Translations under genes and position numbers: made by a program
Shown: positions 20,803-32,056 of the stretch, piece by piece
Numbering within the stretch: position 1 is the first letter of the stretch
Layout: every line of letters starts with the position of its first letter
The notes under the pieces: model-generated
What the model saw: only the letters and a program-made list of their open reading frames with translations
What the model was told of the DNA's origin: nothing
Database searches by the model: none
From: Elymus sibiricus
Lineage: Eukaryota; Streptophyta; Magnoliopsida; Poales; Poaceae
Assembly (NCBI GenBank): GCA_039707655.1
Contig: CM077665.1
Location: 441,749,531-441,813,530 of the forward strand
DNA: 64,000 nt
Direction: 5' to 3'

Positions 20803-21447
20803 GGAAGCGAAGGGTATCTTAATTCACTTCTCCTGTACTCCATGCATCTGAAGAGCTGCGCACAGGGTACGTGCAAGATGATCATGCCAGGGGAATTGTG
20901 TGGACTGGGACACTGGGTGAGCCGGCGCGCGTCTAGTCGAGCTGGTGGAGGAAGGAGAGAACGCTGCCAACGGAGATGCCGGATTGCTCGTATGCTTGAG
21001 TGTCGAGCGTGCGTACAGGTGTATCCCTCTGAAGAGTGTAATATCGTTTTCGGTTAGCTCAAGTCGCTGTCAAGGCTCCAACTTTCCAGTAAATTTGGTG
21101 CACAACAGTGTAGTACTACTACTTGCTAGCTTCCTAGTAGAAGATGGTATTTAGCTCGTGTCGATTTCGATGATTCGCGATCCCCCATCATAGATATCAC
21201 TTTTGTCCTGTACCATAGCTAGCTATATAGCTATACATCCCGTGACATGTACGTGCCGCGCGCATTCGTTGGTGCATGACCGATCTAGCTTTTGCACTCC
21301 AAGCGTCACGTCGCCCGCATGAATGAACAGCGTGTGCTAAAATAACGAAATTTAATCTCCAGTCAAGATCAAATTGTCTCACACCATCAGATCTTTTTTG
21401 CTTTCGTTTTTTTTTCTACGTTTACTTCATTACCGGGTTACCCGCTT
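20803..21447. other. Promoter-side intergenic DNA of the host gene
   Basis: Upstream region of the minus-strand gene. It includes a CATGCAT RY-like motif near 20841 and GCTAGCTATATAGCTA near 21217. No additional gene is supported. Confidence 0.45.
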
Positions 21448-22580
21448 AGAGCATCTACCGTCGGATTTGTCAAATCTGATCCTTCAAATGCCCGCGAACA
21501 ATAACCGATCACACCTCAAAAAATCCCTTCCACAACAGGATAACCCATTTACAAACTCTCAGATTCATAGTAAAATCTAATCTAAAGCAAAGCCTGTTTG
21601 GTTCCCCTGTGCTCCGTCATGGTCATGTCCGGTGGCGGGCTTCGCTCGTCCAAATGTGGTTTGGTCGCGGGCGAAGTAGAGTAGGACATGGAACATGGAC
21701 TGGCTCACGGGAGCGAGGCCCCGCCGTCTTCGGGACCCTGATGGTGCCGATGGACATGAGATCGATGATGGATTGGTCTTGGAAGAAGCTGACTACGTCC
21801 ACCACAACGGGGTTGTGGCACCCACACTGGTGCACCATACGGGGCGCCGAAGAATGCGACTCCGCTTCTCCAACGTCCACCGCCACGAGTGTTTTCGCCA
21901 CCACCCGCACCCGCTGCCTCACACTGCGGGCACGCTGCGCGATGTTTGCGTCGGATGACGCCCATGGCACGTCCTCCAGCTCGGCACCCCATCGGAGGGG
22001 TTGCGCATCCGCCACTGCGTTCGGACGTCAGACGGACCGCACCGCCTCTGATGAGGCAGGGATGTCACCCTTAGCGGCGGATCCATGCTCCATTTCAGCG
22101 GACGCAATGGATTCCCGACGGAAGGAGTCTGAGCGCTGTCGTTGGGCGATCTCCTCCTGAGAGCGGCGGAGCACAAACGGGACGGTCATCTCGTTGTCAA
22201 CAGATCTGGAGGTGTAGGGCTCGAATCCGCTTCCCGCCATGACGGAGAAGGATGGAGATCGTCGGACGGGATCTTGGGTGACGGAACAAAGTGGAGAGGA
22301 GTGGAGTGGTTAGGGTTTGGTCCGGGAAGGGGATGAAGACGAATATATGTGGAATTGCGGGCCAGTGTTGGCCGGGACAGACGTTACGGACGCGCCCGAT
22401 CGCGCCTGGGCCTCCCCATATCCGCCCCATATTTGGGCTGGATATGAGGGGTGTTGGTCAGCCCAGACGTTTGAGACCGGTTTAAGGGGTCCATCTGGGT
22501 CGCGTTTTTCTTACTGTCACTGATCCCACCGTCCACCTGGACGTATGAGGGGGTTTGAGGTGCGTGGTTGTAGATGCTCT
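21448..22580 (-). mobile_element. Candidate non-autonomous DNA transposon with AGAGCATCTAC termini
   Basis: The two ends are AGAGCATCTAC (21448-21458) and its exact complement GTAGATGCTCT (22570-22580). The interior is GC-rich and CpG-rich compared with its flanks and holds a minus-strand frame (21623-22240). A clear target-site duplication was not found, so superfamily is left open. Similar ends (GAGCATCTTCAACG, GGGCATCTCTAACG) begin the segments at 23031 and 27206, which points to a dispersed family. Confidence 0.55.
21623..22240 (-). pseudogene. Unrecognised ORF inside the 21448-22580 transposon, one in-frame stop
   Basis: From the ATG at 22240 a single minus-strand frame of about 206 codons runs to 21623, broken only by TGA at 22028-22030, probably a decayed CGA. 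The first part (MAGSGFEPYTSRSVDNEMTV) contains a charged segment (LRRSQEEIAQRQRSDSFRRE) that looks helical. The second contains DVVSFFQDQSIIDLMSIGTI. The sequence before the ATG is C/T-rich like a plant 5' UTR. I recognise no domain. It could be a protein carried by this transposon family or a captured host gene fragment. The plus strand also has an open frame here (21609-22160), as expected from GC-rich composition, so coding status is uncertain. Confidence 0.4.
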
Positions 22581-22744
22581 CGGTGAACATCGGTCGTGCA
22601 TGTGCACAATGAAACTTAACTAGGTGATATTGTTATGGGAATTGTGATAAAATGTATAGATGTGTGCTTATAAACAACTTGAGCTAATGATAGAACAAAT
22701 GTAAGAGTTTTCACGGTTTACATTTTTAAAACAACAACCCTACA

Positions 22745-22828
22745 AAGTAATCCTTCGGTCCCAAAATATAAGAGTGTAGTATGAAAAACACTTTTATAGT
22801 AGTGTAGTATGAAAAACACTTTTATACT
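22745..22828. repeat. Stowaway-like fragment with 28-bp tandem duplication
   Basis: TCCTTCGGTCCCAAAATATAAG resembles a Stowaway terminus. It is followed by two adjacent 28-bp units (22773-22800 and 22801-22828) starting AGTGTAGTATGAAAAACACT. No intact right end follows. Confidence 0.6.
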
Positions 22829-23030
22829 CTAGGTGAAGGCAGTACGTATATGATAAATGATGTATAAAAAGAGTTTTATTTTTAAATTTGTTCCAAGTTT
22901 TTGCGGTGCTGAAGACCCGCTCGCGGAGGCCATCCCCACTCCATGAGATGTCAACCGTAGGATGATCATGCAAAACTATCCCATCCGTCTTTTGAGCAGG
23001 TGGAGTAGGTATTAGTTTTATTATTAGAGC

Positions 23031-24316
23031 ATCTTCAACGTCGACCCGTAAATTTACTCCGGTATCTCTTTCGGAGACAGGGGAACCAGCAATGGCAGAA
23101 ACAGGGGAACCAGCAGGGCCTGGCCACCCTATTGTCACTGGTTTAAGCCTAATACTAGTGTAAACACTGATTCTTTTGCTGTTAAAACAATGTATTTGAA
23201 CTGACTGGCCCTCTCCAAGGAGGTTTAGCAACGTTTGGCCGGTTGGCCCTCCCCATTCGATTTTCCTGGCTCCGCCACTGGGGACTAGTCCGCGGATACA
23301 AATGCGGGAGATGGCCATTCAAGACTGTCCGCATATATTTCAACCATTGTTTTAACTGACCAGACGAAATTCATTCAATCACGTCGGATTTCATTAACGT
23401 TCGGATAAAAAATAGCACAAATCATTCATACATAGCATGCAAATAAATCTAGTATAACAACAGTGCAAATTCAACGAGATTAACCGGATGTTCAACAAGT
23501 TTCTCATGCACGGATCATATCGTCCCACACATACTTCCACCTTCAGTTTCATTCAGCAATACATGTGCATAATGGTCGTCTCTCTATCCTATGGCACATC
23601 ATGACAACACGTGCGGGCAACACAATGTGAATAGCAATATTGAACGAATGAACGAATCAATCAGCAACTAGAGAAAAGAAAAAGAAAAACTTATGGTCTC
23701 CTCTTCTATCTCGCACAATGGTCACCTTGCCTTCAGCATATCAACCGCGCCACAAAACTTAGTGACGCATGTCTGAATGACGTACCATTGGTACTTTAAC
23801 GACTTCACACTGCGACCATGGATGATGTGCATGTCGTAGGGCGCAATGTGCTTTCGTGCGTGAAACGATTCATGCACTTGCTATCATAAGGTCCCTCCAC
23901 TGCTCCTGCCTATGAGATCCACGGATACGACCAACCACGCATCACACAACAACTTATCCTCCATGGTCGAGTACCCCCACCATCCTTCTTGCTCTAAAAA
24001 AATGACGTGACGTTCGGAAATAAGCTCAGTGGTATTTGACCGAACACCTACCGGACGTGGTGTCTGCCATGGACGACGTCGACGGGGGCGAAGCGTACCT
24101 GCCTACGGATGGGTCCTGGGTGGACGACGCCGTCGTGAAAGGCGAGCGGGCGGGTTGGTGCTGGTTGCGGAGATCCGACAATGCCTATGTGCCGGCCGAA
24201 GAGGTACATCGGCAGCGTCGGAGGAAGAGGGTGCAGATGTAAAGCAAGGGGGGAGAAGGGACGGAATGGAAGAAAATGGGACCGGGAGGGGGGATTTAGT
24301 GGGCTGGGGGTGTCGG
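23031..24316. mobile_element. Candidate non-autonomous DNA transposon, GAGCATCT family
   Basis: Begins TTAGAGCATCTTCAACG and contains ACCCGTAAATT, a GGGGA-CTAGTCCG segment and a GAAATTCATTCAATC segment that all recur at 27206-27498, so the two are copies of one family. The right end is uncertain: the sequence near 24300-24316 (GGGGGTGTCGGAG) resembles the complement of the left end, truncated. A short frame at 24036-24242 is not supported as a gene. Confidence 0.45.
23116..23280. mobile_element. Possible nested hAT-like MITE
   Basis: The segment interrupts sequence that is continuous in the related copy at 27206. Its right end reads CCTGGCTCCGCCACTG, a terminus common in grass transposons (CAGTGGCGGAGCCAGG reversed). 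GGGGA-CCAG/CTAG sequences on both sides could be a target duplication. A 15-bp direct repeat, ACAGGGGAACCAGCA, lies at 23077-23091 and 23101-23115. The left terminus is poorly matched. Confidence 0.35.
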
Positions 24317-24343
24317 AGTCCTAGGTGGCTTCTCTCCGAACTC

Positions 24344-24688
24344 CCATGGACATATGAACCTGCTTTTCAAAAATACATTTTAAACGCGTTTTAAAATTTC
24401 ACAAAATTCGAAACATAATTTCACACATACATCTTTCCAACATGTGTGCGTGGCACACAGTTTTGTGGAAAAACTTCTTTATTTTGCCTCCGCGAAAAAG
24501 ACAAATGAAGTGCTCCTAAATAGCGTTTGTCTTTTTTGCACAGGCCAAACAAAAAGTTATTTTTCCGGAAAACTTTCTGGACGTACATAGAATGTCAAAA
24601 TGTATGCGTGAAATGTTTTCCCATAATTTTTAGGCAAATAGAAATGAATTTTTCAAAGTGGGTTCATATACCCATTGGTTCATCCATG
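24344..24688. mobile_element. Foldback MITE (about 345 bp)
   Basis: The ends pair as CATATGAACCTGCTTTTCAAA against TTTCAAAGTGGGTTCATATA, and the pairing recurs inwards to the centre, where AAAAAGACAAA and TTTGTCTTTTT flank the loop near 24520. The element would fold into one long imperfect hairpin. Superfamily (possibly Mutator-like) is not settled because the target duplication is unclear. Confidence 0.65.
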
Positions 24689-25190
24689 TACTTTCCCTTA
24701 CAGTTTTTTTAGGACAACTTTCCCTCACTGGTGGATACATATATTATTAGCAAATAGTATCAAAAGATTCCGTCGACGGCGCTGGGACTCCTGGGCCAGA
24801 AAGCCGGCCCTGGTACGTGTGGGGGTACTCGGAAAGTCACGGGACGTACGAATTCAAAGCTATACTGTTGGAGCGATCAAGATGACGATGTGTCGAGTTG
24901 TCTTTGATGTACGAAGTTTCCCAACAATTTTGCTTTGGTACGTCACCGGTCGAACCATCGCTATCCAAAGTATCCAGCCTGCTTCTTAACGTAAAATAAC
25001 AGATCACCACGCACCCCTACACCAATAGATCTGTTGCGTCATGTGACCGTTACCAGCATGGGCTGATGGTCTGTTGTTTAGCTAAAATCCATCGAACGTG
25101 TTTGGTTATGCAAGTGCTATATGGTATATGCCAGTTTGTGTGGCGCCTATCGACATGCATGTACATTTCCTTGTATTTTGTGTATATATC

Positions 25191-25248
25191 ATCTACCCGC
25201 GTGGGCGGCGTTTTGGTACATCTACCCGAGTGGGCGGTGTTTTGGTAA
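25191..25248. repeat. 29-bp tandem duplication
   Basis: Two adjacent units, 25191-25219 and 25220-25248, starting ATCTACCCG, differing at three positions or so. Confidence 0.85.
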
Positions 25249-25708
25249 TTTTACCATGGACGCAATGTTTTATTAGAAGGTAATTTTATTAGGGACACCA
25301 TGTTTTTATTTTTTTTAGGGGAAGGGACGCAATGTTGACTGGTTGCTTCACATGACTTTAGTGCTCACATGTCAATCGCGAAAGTCAGGTGATTTAACTC
25401 AAGAGGAGCTGCGTCCGCTCACTCTTCTGTTTTGCGTATCTAATTGAGATTGTTTCGACGCCAATAATCCAAACTTCAATATATATTTTTTGGAGAAGGA
25501 AAACTTCAATATTTCTACCACATACTATTCAATAAATATTTGAAGGGTGTGTCTAGGTAACATCTAGATGTAATATAATTAAGTCACATTTAAAGTGACG
25601 TCGTCTATTTGTTGGGCTCGGCCTTTAGTGGATTGAGTTGTTTTGTGGGTCATTGCTTCGCTTGGAACTTCTAGGCCGGAATTTTTCTTCATTGTGTTTG
25701 TTGGGGTT

Positions 25709-25760
25709 TTTTTTTTGAAAGCCGAGGCAAAAGGTTTGCCTCATATATTAATTAAGCGGA
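25709..25760 (-). repeat. Possible 3' tail of a LINE or SINE
   Basis: On the minus strand a stem-loop (GAGGCAAACCTTTTGCCTC) is followed by GGCTTTC and a run of A. A stem-loop plus poly(A) is the usual end of a non-LTR retroposon. No coding part is visible next to it. Confidence 0.35.
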
Positions 25761-25969
25761 GAGAAGAGTTTGGTACCATAGACGCCCTTACACGGCATGA
25801 ACGATTACTCACGTAAAATAATAGACCCTAGTTTCTTTGCTCCGGCGGTTACCCAAAGTTTTGCCTCGCTAGTGATAGTGGTGAGAAAAATGCTAAACAC
25901 ATAAGTGACGAAAAGAAAACCAAAAAATAAAATATGGTTGGCAACAAAAAGGGACAAAAAATGCACAAA

Positions 25970-26510
25970 AAATATCACTTTAATGAACATGTGCAACTGA
26001 CAGACAACCACCTACTCAATTGCAGTCGCGTGGTGGGCTAGTTGCAGTCATTTTGCAACGCATGCGGTTACATGTCTAGTGTTGGACATGCAAATGCCTC
26101 CCCCCTCTTTGCTCAATTTCGGACGCGCCGTGGGTCATGCAGTGGTTGTAATCGGGTTGCAATACTCGCAATTGTATGTCTAGTGATGAATATGCAACTG
26201 AGTGAGAAACCCACCTCCCATCCCTAGTCGTAGTCCCGTCGTGGGCCATGCATTTGTAATCGGATTGCAATGCTTGAAGTTGCAAGTCAAGTGGTGGACA
26301 TGCAACGGGTTGGCACCCCCTCATCGGCCTAGTCAGAGTTTGCTTGGGGGCCATGTAGTTTCAGCCGGCTTGCATCCCTTGCAGTTGCATGTCTAGTGAC
26401 AGACATGCAACTGGCCAACAACCCCCAACGGACCCAGTTGCAGTCGCATTGAGGGGCATGCAATTGAACTCGGGTTGCAACACTTGCATTTACAAGTCTA
26501 GTTGTTCTTG
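25970..26510. repeat. Diverged tandem array, unit about 105 bp
   Basis: The marker GTCTAGTG/GTCAAGTG-like word recurs at about 26075, 26179, 26287, 26392 and 26497, giving spacings of 104, 108, 105 and 105 bp, with a partial unit before the first. Each unit also contains GTTGCAA...TTGCA, GGACATGCAACTG-like and CAGTCGC-like segments. About five copies; the units are diverged from each other, so the array is old. Confidence 0.8.
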
Positions 26511-27205
26511 GAATTGTGTCCAATATTCGTACAAAGTAGGTTACAGTTGAACTTGGATTCGTATTGTGTGTAGCTAGGGTAAAGAAAAGTATTTGAGTAG
26601 GACAATTGTATCCTAGGACTATTATATAATATGTGTGTTTTTGTGTGTGTGGGGAGGAGGGGGGTTAGACACACGATGTAATCTATGTTAACATAATAGC
26701 ACAAGCATGTAGGGGAGCCAACGACGTCTGCCGATGCCTGGGTGGATGGTGTGTGGTATTGTAGCAGTATCATGGGGAGGAGCGCCCATAGTCAGGCTTC
26801 GGAAAGTACACATATTGGTGATCCTTGTTAAAAAATCTCGGTGTCGTGCCTCATGTGATTGTTTATTCCTCGATGGATTGACGATGTGTGTCGGATTATT
26901 CTAACAAATGATACCATGAGATAGTTTGTTCGTAGGCTACGGTTGTTGACCTAAAGCATGTAGCATAATTCGTTCAGCTGGATCCTTTGTCGTGGACATC
27001 GATGGATGCTTGGAGAGGAAATTCTACACTAGATTAAAGTGAGCGAAGACACGACGGATGACTTGCATTACGAGAAGATCCGAAGTAGCAAAGGGCAGTC
27101 AGCAAGATTGATTTCATCAATCGAGAGACAACGACAACTATGCATATTGGTTAGGGATGTGTTTCAGCATGAATTCCTGGAATTTTCTTTTAAGGTGAAT
27201 TAGGG
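26511..27205. other. Intergenic DNA
   Basis: No gene, LTR or transposon end supported; includes a short GTGT-rich stretch near 26635. Confidence 0.5.
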
Positions 27206-27498
27206 CATCTCTAACGACAACCCGTAAAATTCCTCCCTCATCCGTCCGTGGACAGGGGGACCAGTCCGTGGACACGGATGCGAGAGGACGACATCCAACC
27301 GTAGCCGCCTACATCCGCCCAACAATTAGAACCAACCTCACGAAATTCAATCAAAAGTACGATTTCATTCATGTTCGAATATAATTTACATAAAAAGTTT
27401 GATATTTCGACAATTTAACTAAAAACTAGAAAAATAAACCTAAACCCTATACCGGACAACCACCTCGTACGCGTGGCCCACCTGCCCTGCCGCACTGC
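27206..27498. mobile_element. GAGCATCT-family DNA transposon, cut by Gypsy element D
   Basis: Begins GGGCATCTCTAACGACAACCC and shares several segments with 23031-24316. It is interrupted at 27499 by the LTR of element D; the rest is not seen in this window. Confidence 0.5.
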
Positions 27499-28894
27499 TG
27501 ATAACCCACAAGTGTAGGGGATCGCAACAGTCTTCGAGGGAAGTATTTTACCCAAATTTGTTGATTCAACACAAGGGAAATCAAAGAATATTTATTGGTC
27601 TTAGCAGTTGAGTTGTCAATTCAACCACACCTGGGTTACTCTCTGTAACAAAGTTTAGTAGCACATCAAGATAGTAATAGGAACAGTAACAGTAACAGTA
27701 ACAGTAACATCAACAGTTTTGTAGTAATTGTAACAATAGTAGCAACAATATTAACTTAGCAAGATTCAACATGTAAAATCGTAGGCATGGATCGGTGATG
27801 GATAATGATTTAGATGACATTTATCATGTAACAGTTACACACTAGAGCGACATAGAACTAGCTCCAATTCATCAATATAATTTAGGCATGTATTATGTAT
27901 ATAGTCATACATGCTTATAATAAGAACTTGCATGACTACTTTTGCCATACCCTCCCATGGTAACGGGGTCCATAAGGAAACTAAGGGATATTAAGGCCTC
28001 CTTTTAATAGAGAACCGGAACAAAGCATTAACACATGGTGAATACATGAACTCCTGAAACTACGGTAATCACCGAAAATAATTCCAATTATTGTCACCTT
28101 GGGGTATGCGGATCATAACATGTAATAGGTGCATACAACTTGCAAGATAGGATCCAAAGCACTCATATTTATGAAAACATAATAGGTTCAGATCTGAAAT
28201 CATGGCACTCGGGCCCTAGTGACAAGCATTAAGCATAGCAAAGTCATAGCAACATCAATCTCAGAACATAGTGGATACTAGGGATCAAGCCCTATCAAAA
28301 TAACTTGATTACATGATCAATCTCATCCAATCCCATCACCGTCCATCAAGCCTACAAAGGAATTACTCACTCCAAGTGGTCAGCATCATGGGGGTGTTGA
28401 TGGGGAAAGGTTGGTGATGACGACGGCGACGAACCCCCTCCCCGGAGCCCCAAACGGACTCCAGATCAGCCCTCCCGAGGAAGAACAGGAGGTGGTGGAT
28501 GCCCCGTCTCGTAAAACGCGATGAAAACTTCCCTTTTATTTTTTCTCTCCGGAAATAGGAATTTATAGGACGGGAATTAGGATCTGGGGAACCACGAGGT
28601 GGCCCCAAGCAAATAGGGGGTGCCTAGGTGGGTGGGCGCGCCCTGTTGCCTTGGCAGCAATAGGTGGCCCCCCTCCAGTGGATCTTCGTTCCAGTATTTT
28701 TTTATATATTCCAGAAAAATTCTCCAAAAAGTTTCGTCCAATTTCGAGAACTTTTATTTCTGCACAAAAATAGCACCATGCTAGTTTTGCTGAAAATAGC
28801 GTTAGTCCGGATTAGTTTCATTCAAATCATGCAAATTAGAGTCCAAAAAAAGAGCAAAAGTGTTTGGAAAAGTAGATACGTTGGAAACGTATCA
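27499..28894 (-). repeat. 3' LTR of Gypsy element D
   Basis: 1396 bp; on the minus strand it starts TGATACGTTTCCAACGTATC at 28894 and its plus-strand left end is TGATAACCCACAAGTG. A purine-rich GCTTGGTGGAGT abuts the start on the internal side. A short AACAGT microsatellite lies near 27682-27710. TATA box at 28562-28568 (CTATAAA, minus). Confidence 0.88.
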
Positions 28895-31001
28895 ACTCCA
28901 CCAAGCTTAACTCATTGCTTGTCCTCAAGCAATTCAGTTCACAAACTAAAAGTGATATATAAAACTTATACAAACTCTTTTGTTCTCGTTGTTGTACATA
29001 TACTTAGCTAGTGTTCAGGTTTTTAGCATAGATCATAAATAACTATATCAATGATAACACTTAAACATCATATTCACTCATGGCAATAACATGACCAACT
29101 AGCGAGCAATAATAAAATATCTCACATGCCAACAATTTGTCAAAAAAGCCATGATATAATATGATGATATGGTATATCGCTAGCCCTTTATGAGACCGCA
29201 AAACATAAATGCAGAGCACCTCTGAGGTCCAATCATCGACTAAATATTGTAATTCAGAGTAGAGAAGATCCAGTCATGCTCACATCCAACATTAACTAGA
29301 CTCAATGCATAAAAATGACAAGTGCTCTCAGGTCTGGTGCTTTCGCCAGAAGATGATGACTCAAGAATAAACATAAAATAACATAAAAATAAATAGAAAG
29401 GACCTTCGCAGAGGGAAGCATTGATTTGCAGAGGTGTCAGAGCTCATGGTTTAAAGAAGAGATGAAATTGTAATTTTGAGTGGTATGCTTTTCCTGTCAA
29501 CGTCACGACAGAGTTTTTAATATCTTCCATGCTAAACACATTATTGGCGGTTCCCAAGTGGAAATATAAAGTTTACTCCCATCCACCATACATACACAAG
29601 CCATGGCTGGCCGAATCCACGGATGCCCTCCAACATGTCAACTGTCCCGGGAGTTTTGTTCAATTTATTTTTGATTATGCAGGACTGTACATCCTTTTTA
29701 CCAGCCTCTCTCGTGCAATGACATACGAATAAACGCCCATCTTGAGAATAACCCGCTTAGCATGGAAGATAATGACTGCCCTGTCGCTCCATGAGCGGTA
29801 CGAGCACACAAAACAGATGTTTATTTGAATGTTTAGAGGTGGCACGTGCAAATTTACTTGGAACGGTGGGGTAATACCGCATATAGGCAGGTATGGTAGA
29901 CTCATTTGGCATAACTTGGGTTTAGGAGTTTGTATGCACAAGCAGCATTCCCGTTTAGTACAGGCGAATGCTAGCAGATAGACTGAGAAGCGACCAACTA
30001 GAGAGCGAAAACGGTCATAGCTATGCATTGAGAATAATTAACATTGAACACTAGCATGAGTAGGATATAACCATTCTGAACATAAATATCATGAAAGCTA
30101 TATTGGATTTGAATCAACTACATGTTTGCACATCTGCCAAGTCAAGCCGCTCGAACTACTCAGAGGAGGATACGATACTAACATACCACATCACAACCAT
30201 TTTAATGCATGTTGATACATAAGATAAATCATTATTCACTCCTAGCTATTTAAGCATGGCATGAGCAACTATGATCTCTAATTGTCATCATAAACATGTT
30301 TACTCATAATATGCTGAATCAAGATCGAACAAGCTAAACATATTTACAAAAACGGAAAACAAGAAGAGTTCATACCAGCTTCCTTTACAACGACCACTTT
30401 ATAAAATATCATCATTATTGCCTTTCACTTGCACAACCAAATGATGTGAAAAATAATAATAGTGCAAGTGTGCCATGGACTAAGATGGAATCTGTGAAAC
30501 AGTTTATACAAAGAGAAGACAAGGCAATATTGGCTCTTCATTAGATAAACAATAATGCATATGAGATCCACTCAACATTTTCATCATGGTCTTCTCCTTT
30601 CAATGACTTAACAAAAGGAAAAGAAATTCAGAGAAACACACTAAAATATTTTTGGAGTTTTTGGTTTTTTCGAAGAAAGCAAATAAACAAGGTAAAAAAC
30701 AAGAATGAGAAAAACTATTTACACGGGAAAGCTCCCAACAAGCAAAAGAAATATTTTTGGGTTTTCTTTCAGTACTACAAACTAATTAAACAAGAAAGAA
30801 AAACCGAAAAGAAGCGAGAACTATTTTTGGTTTTTCAAAGTTTTTTAAACACACAAAAGAAAAGCAAAAATAAAACTAAGCATGGATATACAACGAAAGA
30901 GGATGAATACCGACAAACAATATGAAATGTGTGAACATGAATGTAACGTCGGTGAGAAATTCGTACTCCCCCAAGCCTAGGCTTTTGGCCTAGCTTGGTG
31001 A
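28895..31001 (-). other. 3' untranslated internal region of element D
   Basis: About 2.1 kb between the last ORF of D and its 3' LTR, with no supported coding frame. A GCTTGTTGGGAG segment (minus, about 30734-30745) matches half of the 24-nt motif found in elements A and F. A purine-rich tract lies next to the LTR at 28895-28906. Confidence 0.6.
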
Positions 31002-32020
31002 TCACCACTGCTGATCTGGGTAATAATCGAAGTGGAAGCTCGCGAAGGCGTTCCGTGCCGCCTCTTCAGCCAAGCGAGTGGCCTCCACTGCCGCGTTGTA
31101 CTCACGCGCTTCGTTCTCATAAATGAAATATGTTTGTTTGTTCTGAAAATCAAAGAGAGCAGGTGGAGGCAACATAACAGAGACAATATGGTATTTATCG
31201 AATGTTAAGTTGTAATCATAACCCTGAGCCCTGTCTTTAATGAATTCATGACGCTGCATTGCCTCAAAGTCTAAGTATCTATCAAGCAACAAAGGATCAT
31301 TAGGTTGAGGTGAGACCCTCAGCCTCGGGGCTACATGGGAGGCATAAATTCATCCATAAGATCACCATTACCCGCATTAATATGCAACCTACGGGCAACA
31401 ATTGCCCCAAGATTATAGAGTTTATTGCCTGTTAAAGTAGTGTGAATAATGCTCAAGTCAGGAGAGCACAACGCACTACAATCTTGCTTGCCCACAACAC
31501 ATTTCCCATTAAACAATGGAAAGTAGAGAATAGAGGGAAATTGATTACGTTTTATTCTAGCCCGCATAACTCCTCTATCCTCACCATTGCAAAGGCTCTC
31601 GAGGAACATATTATAATCAAATGTTTGCGGTTTGCTAAGTGAGCCCCAATATGGAAGTTTGCATGCATCACAAAATTCATCTAGAGTTGTACTATAAGAT
31701 TTATCATAAAGATGAAATAGAACTCTAGAAGCACGAGAGTGATACTCAAACCTTTGTGTGAATGAATGGGTAAGATTATAATGTTGAGCGCACTTATCTA
31801 CGAGGAAGGCAGTGAGGTCGGTATTATAAATATATTAATCAAATTCTTCCTTAATACCGGCACCCAACATGAACTCATTGCATGGCCAGCGACATGATTT
31901 ACCGCCGGACATGCTCACTAAACTTGTCCTTGGTTCAAAAAATGCTTGCCGTACCGAACTTCCACTTGACGATTCTCCAGAGGACTTTCTCATTGAAGAG
32001 CTCCTCCTAAAGATGTTCAT
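31002..32020 (-). pseudogene. Athila ORF-1-like protein of element D, broken
   Basis: Starts at the ATG at 32020 with a basic, Ser-rich N-terminus (MNIFRRSSSMRKSSGESSSG). One in-frame stop at 31835 and a frameshift between about 31331 and 31292 break it. Recognisable parts are CNGEDRGVMRARIKRNQFPSI, LFNGKCVVGKQ and TLTGNKLYNLGAIVARRLH, followed by a C-terminal part with TRLAEEAARNAFASF that looks helical. It resembles the ORF-1 family of Athila-type elements (PF03078), whose role is unknown; that assignment is from recalled family features. It lies downstream of the protease, where an autonomous element would have the rest of pol. Confidence 0.55.
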
Positions 32021-32056
32021 TTTCCTAAGAACAAATTTCTGAAATTTACGGACCAC

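Larger units (their letters stand above)
24689..25969. other. Intergenic DNA
   Basis: No gene supported. It contains a 29-bp tandem pair (25191-25248), a T run with a small stem-loop that may be a retroposon tail (25709-25760), and otherwise AT-rich unique-looking sequence. Confidence 0.5.

Noticed and set aside
24029..24394. Plus-strand frame of 121 residues
   Set aside because: No domain, overlapping alternative frame, and located in a non-autonomous DNA transposon; composition is enough to explain it.
25970..26510. Possible CRISPR-like or satellite centromeric array
   Set aside because: The genome is eukaryotic, units are contiguous with no spacers, and there are only about five diverged copies, so neither label fits.
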